Positions 48,955 through 61,862 of a stretch of DNA of 64,000 bases are shown here, in pieces. The stretch is from Marsupella aquatica (taxonomy: Eukaryota > Marchantiophyta). The stretch lies in NCBI GenBank assembly GCA_973895155.1, contig OZ316892.1, positions 12,524,001 to 12,588,000 on the forward strand. The letters run 5' to 3'. The notes beneath the pieces are model-generated. The model made no database searches and was not told the origin of the DNA. It was given only the letters and a program-made list of their open reading frames with translations. Position numbers and translations under genes: made by a program. Within the stretch, counting starts at the first letter, position 1; every line of letters starts with the position of its first letter.

Positions 48955-50299
48955 TTTTTAATTGTTTTATAAATAATTTTATTCATAACGGAGCAAGGCC
49001 CAAGTTGATGAGGACCAACGGGGGACAGGGATAAAAGCCCAGGAGCCGGGCAAAAGGCACCCGCGGAAGCCGCAGTACCACTGGGCACCAAACAACAAAT
49101 TCCCATGCCCCTAGGTCCAGACCTTGGGACCGACAGGGATCCTAGCCAGCCACCTCATAATGGCCAAAAATTGAATCCACCTATGCTTAATTTGTTTACA
49201 ATCAGACTTAAACAGGAAATGATTATCATTACAAGCCTGCCTATCTCTGCACTGCCAAAGGGAGGTGGGGCAGACCTTACTCGTGTCCTCATTTGTAAAC
49301 AAATTACTAGTGAACATAGCTTTATGCTGGTCAGTGGCTCTGAGTTGATTGGTATAAGCCCTTGTCGGGCCTTGGTAAGAGCAGATTTATTATTGAGAGT
49401 CTTGGTCTGTTGGAGAATAATATCAACATGAACCCTGGCGCAGGGGAAATCTAGTAGAAGGTGCATTGAAATTTTGGGGCACCTTTCAAGACACAGGGTG
49501 TTAACCATTGCAGCAAGCAATAGCATTTGCCCTGCATTTATCTTTTGGGTTTTAATGGCAGTGTCAATCTTACCAAAAAGAGAGGAACCAGCAGCTTTGT
49601 CAAAGAGAGTACCATCCATGGGCTACCTGTTCAAGAATGTCCATTGTTGAGTTATCTTGGGGCAATCTCTGAACATGTGATCAAATTCTCCTATGTTGTA
49701 CAGTGTAGTTGGGGCAAAGACCTTTACTAAGACCCCACTTGTAAGCATGAGAGGTAGTAAAAAAGCCAACATGTAAGACTTTTCAGGTAACCAGTCTCCA
49801 TAATTAAGTGTTTCCACCTCTGCTGCCACATTTGGAGGTGTCAAGCAGGTGCCATCTGCAATTGAGAGAAATAACTGCATGTTGTGGTCTCTATTCATGT
49901 TGGCCCAAATTTGTGTGGGAAGAAAACAACCATGCTCTTTTTCATCAGTCCATTCCCAGCTCCACCCAGTAAAACTAGTTCTCAAAGTTGTGGACTTCAA
50001 TTGAGAGTGCTCAAGTGAGATCATATATAGAACATACATCAGAGATGTGAGAGTTTGGTGGGAGAGCTTGGTGATGCTTCTATGTATACACAACCGTGAA
50101 TAAAGTTGTGTCATTCCGTGGACAAAACCTGCCATGAGGTGAACCATGTAACAACCAAGTAATTATAAGTGTATGGCTTGAGTTTTTTCCTGAGCTCAAT
50201 TTCCTCCGTAGTGCAAGGCAACCATCCCTCTTGGTCTGGTTGTCCTAATGTTACCTTGCAGCTTGGCAAGAGTTTTCCCCTTGCCCATTTTCCATTCAA
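48955..50299 (-). pseudogene. Decayed LINE (non-LTR retrotransposon) 3' end
   Basis: Minus-strand open frames 50299-50111, 50147-49623 and 49619-49155 follow one another in different frames, as in a frameshifted ORF. The middle one ends with GEFDHMFRDCPKITQQW, the Cys/His-spaced pattern of the zinc-binding domain that follows plant LINE reverse transcriptases. Another such pattern (NHFLFKSDCKQIKHRW) lies near 49,220. The terminal part on the minus strand reads GFYPCPPLVLINLGLAPL then stop, AATAAAATTATTT and an A-rich tail at about 48,955, typical of LINE ends. The 5' part with the polymerase is missing or unrecognisable. Confidence 0.5.
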
Positions 50300-50534
50300 A
50301 TAGTTTGAGGACCCCTTGGTTATTAAGTTAGATGTTATTTAGCAAGTTGGAGCAACCATGAAGAGTTGCCTATTGGAATAGGTTTGAAATGGAGATGATG
50401 GACAAAAGGAGGAGATTATTTGTGGTAACAGTCCATGCAAAATGTTCCCTAAGTACTCCTATATATGTCCATACAGTCCCTGTAACATTCCAGAGAGTCC
50501 ATGCAAATTGTTAGTAGCTGAAACTTTTCTTATG
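50300..50534. other. Spacer, nothing seen
   Basis: No ORF or repeat of note. Confidence 0.4.
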
Positions 50535-50682
50535 CTCCCTTGGTATTCATGTGTCCATAGTAGCCGAAGGGTTTCTTATTGTCCCTTGGTATTACTTTGT
50601 CCATAGTAGCCAAAGGGTTTCTCACTGTCCCTTGGTATTCCTTTGTCCATAGTAGCCAAAGGGTTTCTTTTATGTTACCTTG
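50535..50682. repeat. Tandem array, 46 bp unit, three copies
   Basis: CCCTTGGTATT starts at 50538, 50583 and 50629. Each is followed by TTGTCCATAGTAGCCAAAGG and GTTTCTT. Confidence 0.9.
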
Positions 50683-52091
50683 GGTAATGTCATAGTAGGT
50701 TTACAATTTACCCAAAAGATAAATCCACATCAACTGGTAAATGCAATCCACATCACCAAGTGATTGCAATCCACATTATCAGGCGACTCTTGTAGTTCTA
50801 TAAACAAGAAAACAGAAACTTAGTTGTCTACACACTATAATATGTAATCCCTCCAAAATACCTCTATGATCTGTTTATAATTGAGTTACGGGTGGAGAGC
50901 AGTCTTGCCATTGGATTATGGGCCAGTTTTATCACTGTTGGATCACCCATAGACCCCTCCTAAATTCTGCCAGTGTATCTCCCTCTGCCCACCTTTTGCA
51001 CTATGCCTCCCCACCCAATGCCTGCGCAGGGAGGAGGTGGAGAAGAGAGAGGGAGAAGAGGGGAAAGGCAGAAATATTAAAATGCCTCCTCCTTCGATGT
51101 CGCATCCCTTTGCCCTCACTCCACCCTACTTTCTTATTCTCCCTTGCTTGTCCTCTGAACAAACTGTTAGCAGCTCACCATGGTGCCATGGCCCAACCTG
51201 ATGTGCGATGCTGTTGACTAGGTTTTGCTTTGACATTTCATCATCAAACAATCAGAGGCAAGGATGTCATTGAGGCATGGAAGTGTTATGCCCAGGGGAA
51301 AGGAAATGTTGTGCAGGCAAGGAATTGTTGAGTGTTGTTGATGCCGGGTTTGATACAAAAGTATTGTTGAAGCAAAACCGAGTCAATGTTGTTGCACGTC
51401 AAGCTGGGCCATGGTACCATACGGTGTTGCTGACCATTTGTCAAGAGGGCGAGTGGGGTCGGGGGGGGGGGGTGAGTGGTGACGGCAAGGGAGTATTACC
51501 TAGCCACCCAATGCCCTCACCAAACTCCTTGAGCAAGTAGGATGCCCGTATCACCGCCAACGACAACTCCCATACGAGGTCAAGGCGCTCGGGCAGGCTT
51601 TAGGAGGGGTCTTGGGGCAATGGTGATCCAACACTGGCCAAAAACCAGACACATCACCGTGTGGCCAGTGTTGCCCCCTGCCCGCAACTCAATTGGTAAT
51701 CAGATGATGAAGGAGTTTTGGAAGGATTATGTATTATAGTGTATACACATACACATACAGTAGATACATGAGACTCAACTAATCTTTTCGTGACCACACT
51801 TCTTCTATCTTCACATGTGAAATGCAAATTTTGAAGTCCCACTACTTGATTTCATTTCCTTGTATAAAACCTTCGAAGAGTGTACTGTAAAAGGTAGAAA
51901 TGCATACTTTATGCCAGTGTAGTAAGATGAGTGTGCCCCTTCTACAGTACTACGGATCACTCGTTCGCGAATGTGCGCGCTATCCAACAATTAATTGCTG
52001 GCCAGTCATCGAATATAATCATCTTCCAATGAAGGTGGTGACATAACACCAGCTTCGTATCGCAACCCAGCTCTAAAATTTGCTCTGAGTG
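50683..52091. other. Intergenic; no gene seen
   Basis: Short ORFs only. There is a run of 12 G at 51461-51472. TTCTACAGTACTACGG at about 51,941 resembles the GTAC motifs upstream of XRN and YTH. Confidence 0.4.
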
Positions 52092-52253
52092 CAATTCTGT
52101 GTGAAGAGGACTCTTAAGCTCCAAACGAGCCATGGAGATGCCGAGTCCAATTCTGTGTGAAGAGGACTCTTAACTCCAAACAGCCATGGAGATACCGAGT
52201 CCAATTCTGTGTGAAGAGGATTCTAAACTCCAAACGAGCCATGGGGATGCCTT
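52092..52253. repeat. Tandem array, 54-56 bp unit, three copies
   Basis: CAATTCTGTGTGAAGAGGA starts at 52092, 52148 and 52202, each followed by CTCCAAAC and GCCATGG. About 0.9 kb upstream of the CLC start codon. Confidence 0.9.
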
Positions 52254-53124
52254 TTGATATGTACTGTGACCAATTTTGATCAGGACTAGTTTTGAGAAGT
52301 TTGAGTGGCGATCTCCGTTGATAATCCCACTCACGACATCCTTTTTCAGACTGCCTGATGACAGTAGTCTGTGCTGTCGCAGAGGAGAGAGCTCAAGGTG
52401 ACGAGACTGGTTAGTTGGTGCTCAGATTCTTTGTCCTCGGACGTCACGGCGCTCTCTCGTTTCCAATTTCGAGCCTCTCCCTTGTAAAAAGATTCAGGAG
52501 CTATTGGAAATGGAGAATTCGACTTCGCTGGATCGCAGGAGATTGCCACCTAAATCTTGAATCAGCGAGGCCGTATTGGGTCTGATTGTTTTTTGATGCA
52601 ATGAATTGGGGCACCAATAGAACGAACTTGTCTAAGCGCAGTACGCTCGGCATTTTCCGTGAGCGACTCCTACGATATGACAGACCAGAGCAATGTCCTC
52701 TGGTAACAAGGGGCAGGGAATTTGTCCACACTGGCGGAGTCGTTGGAAGCCTTTCAGCATCAGCTACATTACTGATATATTCGTTGTTTGATGCTCAATG
52801 CAAAGAAACGAGTGCACAACTGAACAGGTGCATGAGCTAGGAGTTCAGTCGGTCCCACTATCTGTACTTGGGGTAGCTTACTTTGCTTCTCTTTCTCCTA
52901 CATCTCAATTTTCTGATAGGGTGTGATCTGGATTGAAACAGATTGGGTTGAAAGAAAATGAGTTTCTTACATTTCATCTGTGATACTCAAGTGCAGCAAG
53001 ACGGCTTAATGTTTATCTGGTATCGCGGAAACTTTTAATGATTTCATCGTAGACAGATACAAAGCCCGAATCTTGTTTAGCCAGAAACCGCTTCTGAATC
53101 TTAATCTCGCACCAGCATAAAGAA
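52254..53124. other. Upstream region and probable 5' leader of the CLC gene
   Basis: CT-rich stretches near 52,870-52,920. An in-frame TGA at 53095-53097 precedes the chosen ATG, so the coding region does not extend directly upstream. Short upstream ORFs are present. Confidence 0.45.
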
Positions 53125-56100
53125 ATGCCCGTATTCCGGGGAGGATTTATGATCCGGAATCCTTCAATCTACAAGGGCGCCCCTTATGCTCAAAATAAGA
53201 TCAAGAATGTAGCTGCACTTCATCACAACCAGGACTTATCACCAACAGAGGTCCGCAAGAAACTGAAAAGGTGTAGGCACTCCAGGCTGGGACGGCGTGC
53301 TACCATTTTGTCGAGACAAGACCCTTACATTAGAGAGAATGAAATGGTCTGTAGAAAGAGGTTACCTCTCGGGAAATATCGGAAGAGTCATCACATGGAG
53401 AATCTTGGCCAAAGTGGTTTCATATGGCAGAGGGCGCAGAGGAAGTTGCAGTCTGAAGACGTTCATGGAGTTGGAGCATGCATCAGTCAACTGAGGCCTT
53501 GTCATTTCCGATCACAATCTCCTGAATCGCAATGTGGATCAGAGTTTGCAGCGGCACACGGCGTGGCTAAAATACAAGGAAAAGATGCCAAAAGAAGCAC
53601 AATTTCAAATGAAGGGGCACTATTGAGATTCTCTAGGTTTAGGAAGGAGTTTGATTCAAATTTCTTTCTTAGAGCAGTGACTGATGATCGGGAGGCTTTA
53701 AGAGATGAAGGAAAGGAAAGCGATCTCATAGAGAAACCCCAGGAGAAAAATGTTCGCAGAGGAGGACTACTTCTTGGATCATATGCAACCACCACAGCCA
53801 TTGCTATTCAAGACTCACTTCCACCAGAGGGATTTGCTGTACTACTGTCTTGTGCTGTTGGGCTCTTGACAGGAGTATGTGTAGTCCTTTTCAATCTTGG
53901 GGTAATGTACTCTCATGTTTTTCCTCTGCTAAGCTTGAGTATTGCTCACGTGGTTGTCCTTTGGGCCTGGAGATGGTTCTGTGGCTGTGTGAAAGCGTTA
54001 TCTAAGAAAAGCCGTATTGCGTCTGATGGAATTGGACACACGGTTTACTACTTAAGTCTATTCTGGGTAATGTGAGGAGTAGTCTACCTTACAGTCTTTG
54101 GAGTTGCATAGAAACGATGTGGAGCACATTTTTCGAAAGGGCTTAAGAGAATTAGGAGCTACCAAAAATACTGGACAGACAAGATAAGCTGTTAAATTCA
54201 ATTTAAAGTCTGCCAGGCCAAATTGCAAATGCTTCGACATGACATTCTGTGATTCAGGTTTGTGACATTGATTCCTACAGGTACATGAGATACATGACAT
54301 TGTGTGGAAGGATACACCAAACATTGGTGCAGCCTGGATACGAACTCAACCCCTTGAAACCACATGGCAACAAATTATCCTGATACCTGCTGGTGGTGGG
54401 ATAGTTGTTGGAATATTGAACACTCTCCGGACAGCTTTAGATGGATCCAAGGAAGATAATTCTCTCTCGAGCTATTCCAAGGGGTTTGTACGACAATTGC
54501 TGAAGACAGGGGCAGCAGTGATCACTCTCGGTACTGGTAGCTCACTTGGTCCGGAAGGACCGAGTGTTGAAATTGGGGCATCAATTGCTACTGGCGTAAC
54601 AAGTGTCTTAAAGAGCAGTAGAGAACGAAAACTCTCACTGGTTGCTGCAGGGTCTGCTGCAGGCATTGCTTCAGGTGAGGATTATGATTCAACTTCAACC
54701 TATCATCATACTCTCCAATCCAATTTTTAATATATTTTGCACAATCCTGATTTCGTCCGTCTAGACAACACGAAATTGGATAGGTATTCGCGCGTTAATC
54801 GCTGTGACGTTTGAAAGTCAATCACATTTTATTGTATGAAAGCTAGTCTTGGGCCACTGTCGTGGTCTGTGGCACTTTCAAAGTCTTCACCACATGAATA
54901 TATCGCAATATGGGAAAAATCGTTCAGATGCACTACGGTCTAAGAAATCTAACGTAACATCTGAACACTTTTCTAACTAATTGGTACCCTTCAAATGAAG
55001 CTTATTCACTGGACAGAAAAGTAATGCTATCTCTTCTGGTAAGATGGTCAAACGTGCAGGTTTCAATGCGGCTGTGGCTGGCTGCTTCTTTGCTGTAGAA
55101 TCGGTTTTACCAGGCCTTTCATCAGCGGATTCAGCACCATCACTTACCACAGCAATGGTTCTTCTAAGTTCTGTATTAGCTTCTGTTGTATCACAAGCAG
55201 GGCTGGGGTCTGACCCAGCTTTCCGGATTCCAGCCTATGATTTTCGTTCGCCAACTGGTTGGTTCGCTTTACCCCGGTACCAAATTTTCACAGTGAAAGA
55301 CCTCGAAAGAATTAGCTTTCTGGAAGATGATAAGCACTGTGGTTCTTGGAATGTCCTCTATACTTGCTCAAAATATTTTGGAAGAGGAGTATATGCTAAA
55401 GTATTTTCCCGTGTCCAAAATATCTTGCGTAGATAGCTTCCTTGTACATTCTGAGAGATATTACTCCTTAGTCCAGCCTAACGTTAAGCGACACTTTAAA
55501 GAGGTTGGCTATGGATGTTCTTGTCAAACGTGTAGGGTTAATGTGTGTCGGGCAAGGCATCTCTACAAGGTCTAGGAATGGCACACGCCATGAGGTGGAG
55601 ACCAAGCCATTTTCCAAGAGCCCCATTCATTCGTGAACAGACTATCTTCGTCGCTTCATGCATTCTGGCCAGTGTATTTTGCTGTATACTTTAGTGAGGA
55701 GATTACTCGCTGTGGAGTGGTTGCATGACGTATCTTCTCTTTGAGTACCGGCTGTGAGTATGCTTTCGGTATGGATGAGTGGTGTTGAGTGGCTTTATGA
55801 ACGCTCCTAGTTGACATGATGCAGTTCATCTGTAGTGCTAAGCATGTCAGGGTTATGTCACTTTAGGGGGAATTAATGTTAGATAGTTATACCCACTAGC
55901 CCAGGACCATTTGTAAGAGTGAGAAAATAAAGTAAGACACCATGGCTGGCTTCATAAATATCCGATAGAAGCCAGGCTCTATTTGAAGTCAGGGTACCTA
56001 GATAAGGTACCTGGCTTTAACCATAATAACAGAAAGTCGTCTAATAACTTCCTCGAGCAGTTTCATAAATAAGTGAGAAAGAATGGCTGACGACAGCAGT

Positions 56101-58937
56101 TGTCCGTTGGCTTATCTTCCACTCCTCTGGAAACCTTCTTTCAAGCACGTGAATTTGTTAAGTTGATCTAGACAGATTTGGTTGCCTCACGTTTTTACTT
56201 ATATACTTCTTTATAACTCATTTCTTTGCTTGATGATGCTTCGCAGAGCTTCCCCTCTATTTACTACTAGGTGTACTATGCGGAGGAGTCTCAGTTGCAT
56301 TAGTAAAAGGCACAGCATATGCTACTACTATGTTTGAGTCGTTGCAGAAGGCAACCAGTTTACCTGCTGGCTTTCTTCCACCCTTAGGGGGCCTTTCTGT
56401 GGGTGTAATCGCTCTAGTGTATCCCGAAGTCCTCTACTGGGGTTTTGAGAATGTGGACGTGTTACTGGAGTCACACTTGCCTTGGATTCAGGGTCCTCCA
56501 GCCATCTTGCTTCTTCAGTTAGTCGGAGCAAAACTGGTTGCAACTTCCCTATGTCGTGGCTCTGGTTTAGTGGGTGGAGTGTATGCACCATCGCTCTTCA
56601 TTGGAGCTGCACTGGGCTCAGCATATGGTAGTCTGGCAAGCTATGCATCGACAAATGCTGATCCGAAGTGGCATCTGGATGTTCTCCAGGTTGCAGCACC
56701 TCAAGCCTATGCCCTGGTGAGAGCTTTTACTTCGTCAAAGTGTTAATTTAGAGTCTCCTACTTAACTTCATCATCTTTTACAGTGGTCACTCTAGTTTCT
56801 TCTCTACCTCTAAGACCATCCGTGGTTCTTGCATTGAATGGTATTTCTCTTTTGCTAAGAAGTCCCCTGCAATGCTCTTTCTTCAGGTCTCAATTTCTTA
56901 AGTCTGACATCTCTTATGGTGTTATGCAATCAGGTTGGTATGGCAGCTACCTTGGCTGGTGTGTGCCAAGTGCCCTTCACCTCTGTTCTATTGTTATTTG
57001 AACTCACTCGAGATTACCGTATCATCTTACCTCTGATGGGAGCAGTTGGTCTTTCATCTTGGGTTGCATCCACAGTTCAGAGGAACAGGACAAAAACAGT
57101 TGTCAAAATGGAAGCCTCACCCACTTCAGTTGATGGTGCTTCTAAGACAAAAAATTGGGCAGCACCGGGGTTCCAAACCTTGGATACAGTGTTGATACCA
57201 AACTCTAAGCAGCCATCATCTGATGCGGCCCTTCTCAGTCGCGGAGATGTTTCTGGAGAGACAGACCTTTGCAGTTTAGAAGATACATTGTGCTTGACAA
57301 ACCTCGAGGTCAGTGAAGACCGATTGACTGATGAAATTCTCGTCATATCTGCAATGAGGACGAGATATCTAGCATTGCCTGGAGAGACCTCTTTGAGAGA
57401 AGCCATGTCTAAGATGCTGGCAGAGAAGGAGTGGTGTGTGCTCATTATGAATCAAGACAAACATCTTGCGGGTCTCTTGACATTGTCAGATATTCAACGG
57501 GAAGCAGAAAAGGCAAAACCGAGCGGGCTTGTGCAGGAGGTCTGTATTCCTATCTCTAGAATTTTTAGAAATCAATTAGGTGCAGTGCACCTTTTGTTTC
57601 GAGAAGATCCATGGTAGATTCATGGTCCACTGTGGAGATTAGACCAAAATGGCATTCTTTTGGCCACTGCATCCAGTTTAGAAGAAACTTTGTGTGGTTC
57701 ATATGAAATTCAAGATCATTTGAAAATACTGACTACGTGCATTTTGGCAGCTGTGGAAAAAACATATTTCAACTCTCTGCAGGAGCGTATCTTCCAGCGG
57801 GGAAATTCAGGTAGTAACCGTTTTTCCAGATATGACTTTGAAGGCGGCTCAGCGATTGATGGCAGGCAGAGGTTTACGGCAGATTCCAGTGGTCGCCCGG
57901 AGTAAAGATACCCAGGGTAGAGGAAGTGGCAAGTTTATTCTTGGGATACTTGACAGAGAAGGCATCAAGCTAGCTTGCAGGTATACTCTTTTCTTCAGTT
58001 CAATGGATCTCTGTCCATGTCTAGCGGCCTTCATCCGTCGCATATTTTTTGTCTGCTTTGGTGAGAACCTGGAGAGAAATATTGTACAGTTATATTTTAC
58101 CCACTTCAGTTTTACTGTACTGTTGAAGAAATGTTTCCTAAAGCCTTTCAGACCCCGCGTCCTGGACAAATGGGGCTAAGAAAAGGGATGGGTAGACTCA
58201 CTTCTGTAGTGTGAAGACTTACCAAAGATATTGTTAGCACTGAGTTGCCAGGTTTTGACCATGACTGCACAAAACCATGAACATCAACCAGTGACCCCAG
58301 ATCGCGTTACTGATTCGGCGGCTTTGTTTATAACTCCCATTTGCTGAACTGCTGTAAGGCGTTTTCCGATACCTTATCTGCCTTCTGTTCCAGTAACTCC
58401 ATCCACTCCGCCTCATATGGCTTGCAATCAAGCAGACCGTGGACCACTCCACCTCCAGCCCACCACGCAGGAAGCGAAAACCATCCACGAACCTCCTATC
58501 ACTGCCCTGTAAATTGTAAACCTGCACTTTCTATGCTAAATCTCTATATCAGCCGGGTACGAGCCAATCCATAGATGAATCCCTGAACTCCAATGCGTCC
58601 AGAACCTTAAAGAACAATATGAATTCTGTCCTACACTACCTCAAATTGGCATCTCGTTCGGAATGGGTGTGGAAGTTAACGTCGGGAACAGACGGACAAT
58701 CTCATGTCGTACCCAGACGAATTCATTGAGATAAATCTGAAAGTAATGAAACCAATTGAAAAATCACTCATGGTCAATTTCCTTGAAGCCACTGAAAAAA
58801 CGAAAAAACGAAAACCAAAAAACGTACTAATGCATGCCTATTGCAACTGCAGGGCTGAAGCAACCAGAAGGTTGTTATTTTTCCGTGAACCGTTGAATGG
58901 TCAATATGGTTCAGATGAAACAGATGTATCTTCATAG
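53125..58937 (+). CDS. CLC-f-type chloride channel/transporter with CBS domains
   Basis: Seven exons: 53125-53901, 54281-54674, 55060-55257, 56247-56716, 56934-57539, 57751-57980 and 58853-58937, encode 919 residues. The order matches plant CLC-f: basic soluble N-terminus (to about 230, roughly 100 residues longer than Arabidopsis CLC-f), CLC membrane domain, two CBS domains. GTGSSLGPEGPSVEIG (343-358) holds the gating glutamate E351. The canonical GSGIP filter motif is absent, as in CLC-e/f. GFNAAVAGCFFAVES (391-405) has Ser405 where proton-coupled CLCs have the second Glu. GGVYAPSLFIG is at 566-576. CBS1 spans about 748-801 (ISAMRTRY...LTLSDIQ) and CBS2 about 830-905 (VTVFPDMT...GILDREG). 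The sixth exon start at 57751 was chosen because it alone keeps phase and restores the CBS2 alignment. Arabidopsis CLC-f is Golgi-located; the same site is inferred here. Confidence 0.95.
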
Positions 58938-59008
58938 CTCTGGTAAGCGTTCATATATAATTTTGTCACGAGTGAGAGCATGCTCTTGGAGAGTTCAATG
59001 GCTTTTCC

Positions 59009-59014
59009 ATTAAA
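59009..59014 (+). terminator. Possible polyadenylation signal of the CLC gene
   Basis: ATTAAA variant, 72 bases after the stop codon, in AT-rich sequence. No AATAAA is closer. Confidence 0.35.
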
Positions 59015-60533
59015 AACTCAGGATTGTACTAACGGGTAGAAATGCACAACAACGGCATGTAATCTATATGTTTGATTGATCAGTGATTTGTGCTGTTTTG
59101 TTGTGTAGCACGGGTTTCCGGTATCTGCTGGATAGAATTCTTTTGGGGGGTTGGATACAATAATTCATCCCATGATCAAAGATTTTCACGACAGGCACAA
59201 ACTAGGGTAAATGACAGCTTATTATTTTTGCTATTTAATTAAGAAGTCATGGGGGCATAACCCTGTCTGCCTTCCGAGAATTGGGCAGATGTGAAAACTT
59301 CTTTCCATTGAACTCATCTCTTAGGTGAATCAAGTTTTCAAAAATGAAATACGTCCCATTTTGCTTGACTTTTGTCGGGTTACTGTAGTGGAGATAGTAG
59401 AAGTGTTCTGACCATATTTCGGGACACCCTGCTATGCAGACCACTCAGCATCTTACTGAATGGCAACGGGGAATGCATATCAAAGGTGGCGTGATTTTGG
59501 AGGATCGTGGAAGGGAGTATTTTTAGTAGATAATCTCAGGACTTTAGGAGTAGAAATTTACAAGACCTCGGGGATATTAGCAAAAATCCTCGAAATCTGT
59601 CTAAAAGAGGAATCTGCACTGTAAAGATCTGGCCTAGTTTAGATGATTACTCAGCATAGGCTGACAACCCACTCAAGAAGTGTGTACCATTATTTTTTAT
59701 TCTTTCCACATTTTCTTGAGAAGAATGCTGTCTGATTTTCATTCGTCAAAATGTGGATGACGGTCCATGATAGACACGGAGGGGCAGACGACATCCACTA
59801 CTTTCTCGAAAGGTTACTTGGATGCCCCAATTATTGCTTGCGTTTTTATATTCAAACGATAAACGTCACAGCTCTTGTAGATAATTCACATGATTATGTA
59901 ATAAGCAGTAACCAGTCTACCCTCCTTCACATGAGGTAACGGCACAACTCTGATGTAATCTAGAGTGGCTTACCTCCTCTGTACTCGAGAGTTCTGCGAG
60001 GATGTTGCTACGCCACTCTGACTTCCAAATCTCATTCTCACCGAGGGGTGATTCGCTTAACTGATGGACCCTTTATCCCCCTTGTTGCAGCAAGAGTGGA
60101 AAACCTGACAGCAGGTTGTTCGACGCGGATTTCGAAACACGTACGAAGGATTCGAGCAGAAGAGATACAGATCGGTTCTGAAATGGACTGTGAACTTCCA
60201 AATCAATGTTGATACTCAAAAGCTTGTGACAGCTACAGAAGCTACAGTACTTGGGCTCCCTACCGTGCTGTACAGTAAGGTGAGAACTGCTTTTTGTGGC
60301 AGTCTTTGCTAAGCAGAATATGGTGACTCGATTGAGTGCACACTACTGCACACCCAGGTTACGGCTGTGGTGCACTGTGCACTCCATGCGTCAACCCAAC
60401 ACTAGAAAACGCGTTTATCACACTGCCAACGACGAAAGACGCCCAAAGGGAGGAGACCCAGCAGAGGGAGGAAAAATGAAAAATGTTAGTTGATGACCCC
60501 ATATGAGGTTTTGGGTAGATTTAAGGTCTATTA
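59015..60533. other. Intergenic; no gene recognised
   Basis: Short ORFs only. CTACAGTAC (60,244) and TGCTGTACAGTA (60,263) resemble the GTAC motifs noted elsewhere. GCCCAAAGGGAGGAGACCC at 60,442 matches a similar phrase at 61,680, probably LINE-tail remnants. Confidence 0.4.
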
Positions 60534-60955
60534 CTCATGGGGTGTCAAGTAACACTTGTCATTTTGACCCAGCAAACAAAGGGGTCTCGTAATAGCACAT
60601 GAAAATATGATATGCAGTCTACAGTGGATAAATGCAGCGTGTATAAGTGCATTTTGTGGATAGCTGCAGGTCCCCCAATATTACTACATTTTTCTTTGTT
60701 AATGCACCTAAAAACTCATGGAGTGTCAAGTAACACTTGTCATTTTGACCCAGCAAACAAAGCAGTCTTGTAATTGCACATCAAAATATGATATACAGAC
60801 TACCGTGGATAAATGCAGTGTGTATAAGTGCATTTCGCTATACAGTCTACCGTGGATAAATGCAGCGTGTATAAGTGCATTTCGTGGATAGGTGCAGGTC
60901 GGTTATGTAGTCCCCCAATATTACTACATTTTTGTTTGTTAATGCACCAAAAAAT
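60534..60955. repeat. Tandem duplication, 181 bp unit, with inner 40-50 bp duplication
   Basis: CTCATGGxGTGTCAAGTAAC starts at 60534 and 60715. Both units run through GTCATTTTGACCCAGCAAAC, GTGGATAAATGCAG and CCCCCAATATTACTAC. The second unit has an extra copy of TACAGTCTACCGTGGATAAA-like sequence (about 60,790 and 60,840). Confidence 0.9.
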
Positions 60956-61437
60956 GCACAGTGTGTCAGTGCAAGTAGTCATCACTAGAAAACAAATGCA
61001 TAAGCGCATTTCCATCTATAAGAGTGCACATGCGTTAATCAATTACTGCAACATATGTGCTAGAAGCATTAATTGACAAGTGCAGTGGACAACTACACGC
61101 GGTGAATCGTGGAGTATGAGGATTCCAGGTTTGAGGAGTCCGATGCATATGACCTGACAAGACACTTCAGCACTGCATAAGTGATTTCACATGCACTTAT
61201 TGAAAATTGCAACACGCACATACGGATACATGCATAAATAATGCCATGCACATATGACATAGTGCATAATGTGGATAAGTGCAGGCTTAGGGTGTTCCCG
61301 AGAGCCTGCATTTAGACACCATAGACTGTATAGGGTGTATGACCCCGGTCATTGCACATGATAATATATGGTGTTGCACATGTGTGGCACATCAAGATAT
61401 GATAATATATGGTATTTGCCACATCATGTATTACTCC
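60956..61437. other. Spacer, nothing seen
   Basis: Rich in AGTGCA/TGCACT phrases (for example 61,025; 61,080; 61,190; 61,260), a loose continuation of the preceding repeat. No ORF of note. Confidence 0.4.
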
Positions 61438-61600
61438 ATACCATGCAAAACCCAATTATTATGTCTAAATCATATGTTGTCACATTTTGATAACGTGATA
61501 AACACAATTATTCTGTTTAAATCATATGTTGGCTCAATTTGATACCATGGTAAGCCCCAATTATTCTGTTTAGATCATTTAGTGTACATCATATTATTGT
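61438..61600. repeat. Tandem array, 52-53 bp unit, three copies
   Basis: CAATTATT starts at 61453, 61505 and 61558, with AAATCATATGTTG following and TTTGATA preceding. Confidence 0.85.
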
Positions 61601-61619
61601 CACATTTTCACGTGCAATT

Positions 61620-61862
61620 ACCAGGACGCATTAGTGAAAGGGGAAAATGCAAGAAACAAAAACCAAAAGGTGCCCACCGCCCAAAGGGAGGAGACCAAGT
61701 GAGTGGGAGGAAACAAGAATATCGACCAAAGAGCCAAAAAGCCACAAAGTAAAAGCACCATGATTTACACAAAAGGGAATAAACAAAGTACAATGAAAGG
61801 AAAGCAATGAAAAGAGATCCAAAGAGGACAAACACCAAACATAAATAAAGGTGCAAATGCAA
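61620..61862 (-). mobile_element. Possible LINE 3'-end remnant
   Basis: The minus strand carries an open stretch rich in Leu, Phe and Trp that reads WSPPFGRWAPFGF near its end, like C-terminal tails of plant LINE polyproteins. The phrase GCCCAAAGGGAGGAGACC recurs at 60,442. Weak evidence. Confidence 0.25.

Noticed and set aside
57540-57620. CLC exon 5 reading on past 57,539 to a stop at about 57,617
   Set aside because: The extension does not match CLC-f, whereas splicing from GAG/GTCTGT at 57,539 to 57,751 keeps phase and restores the second CBS domain.
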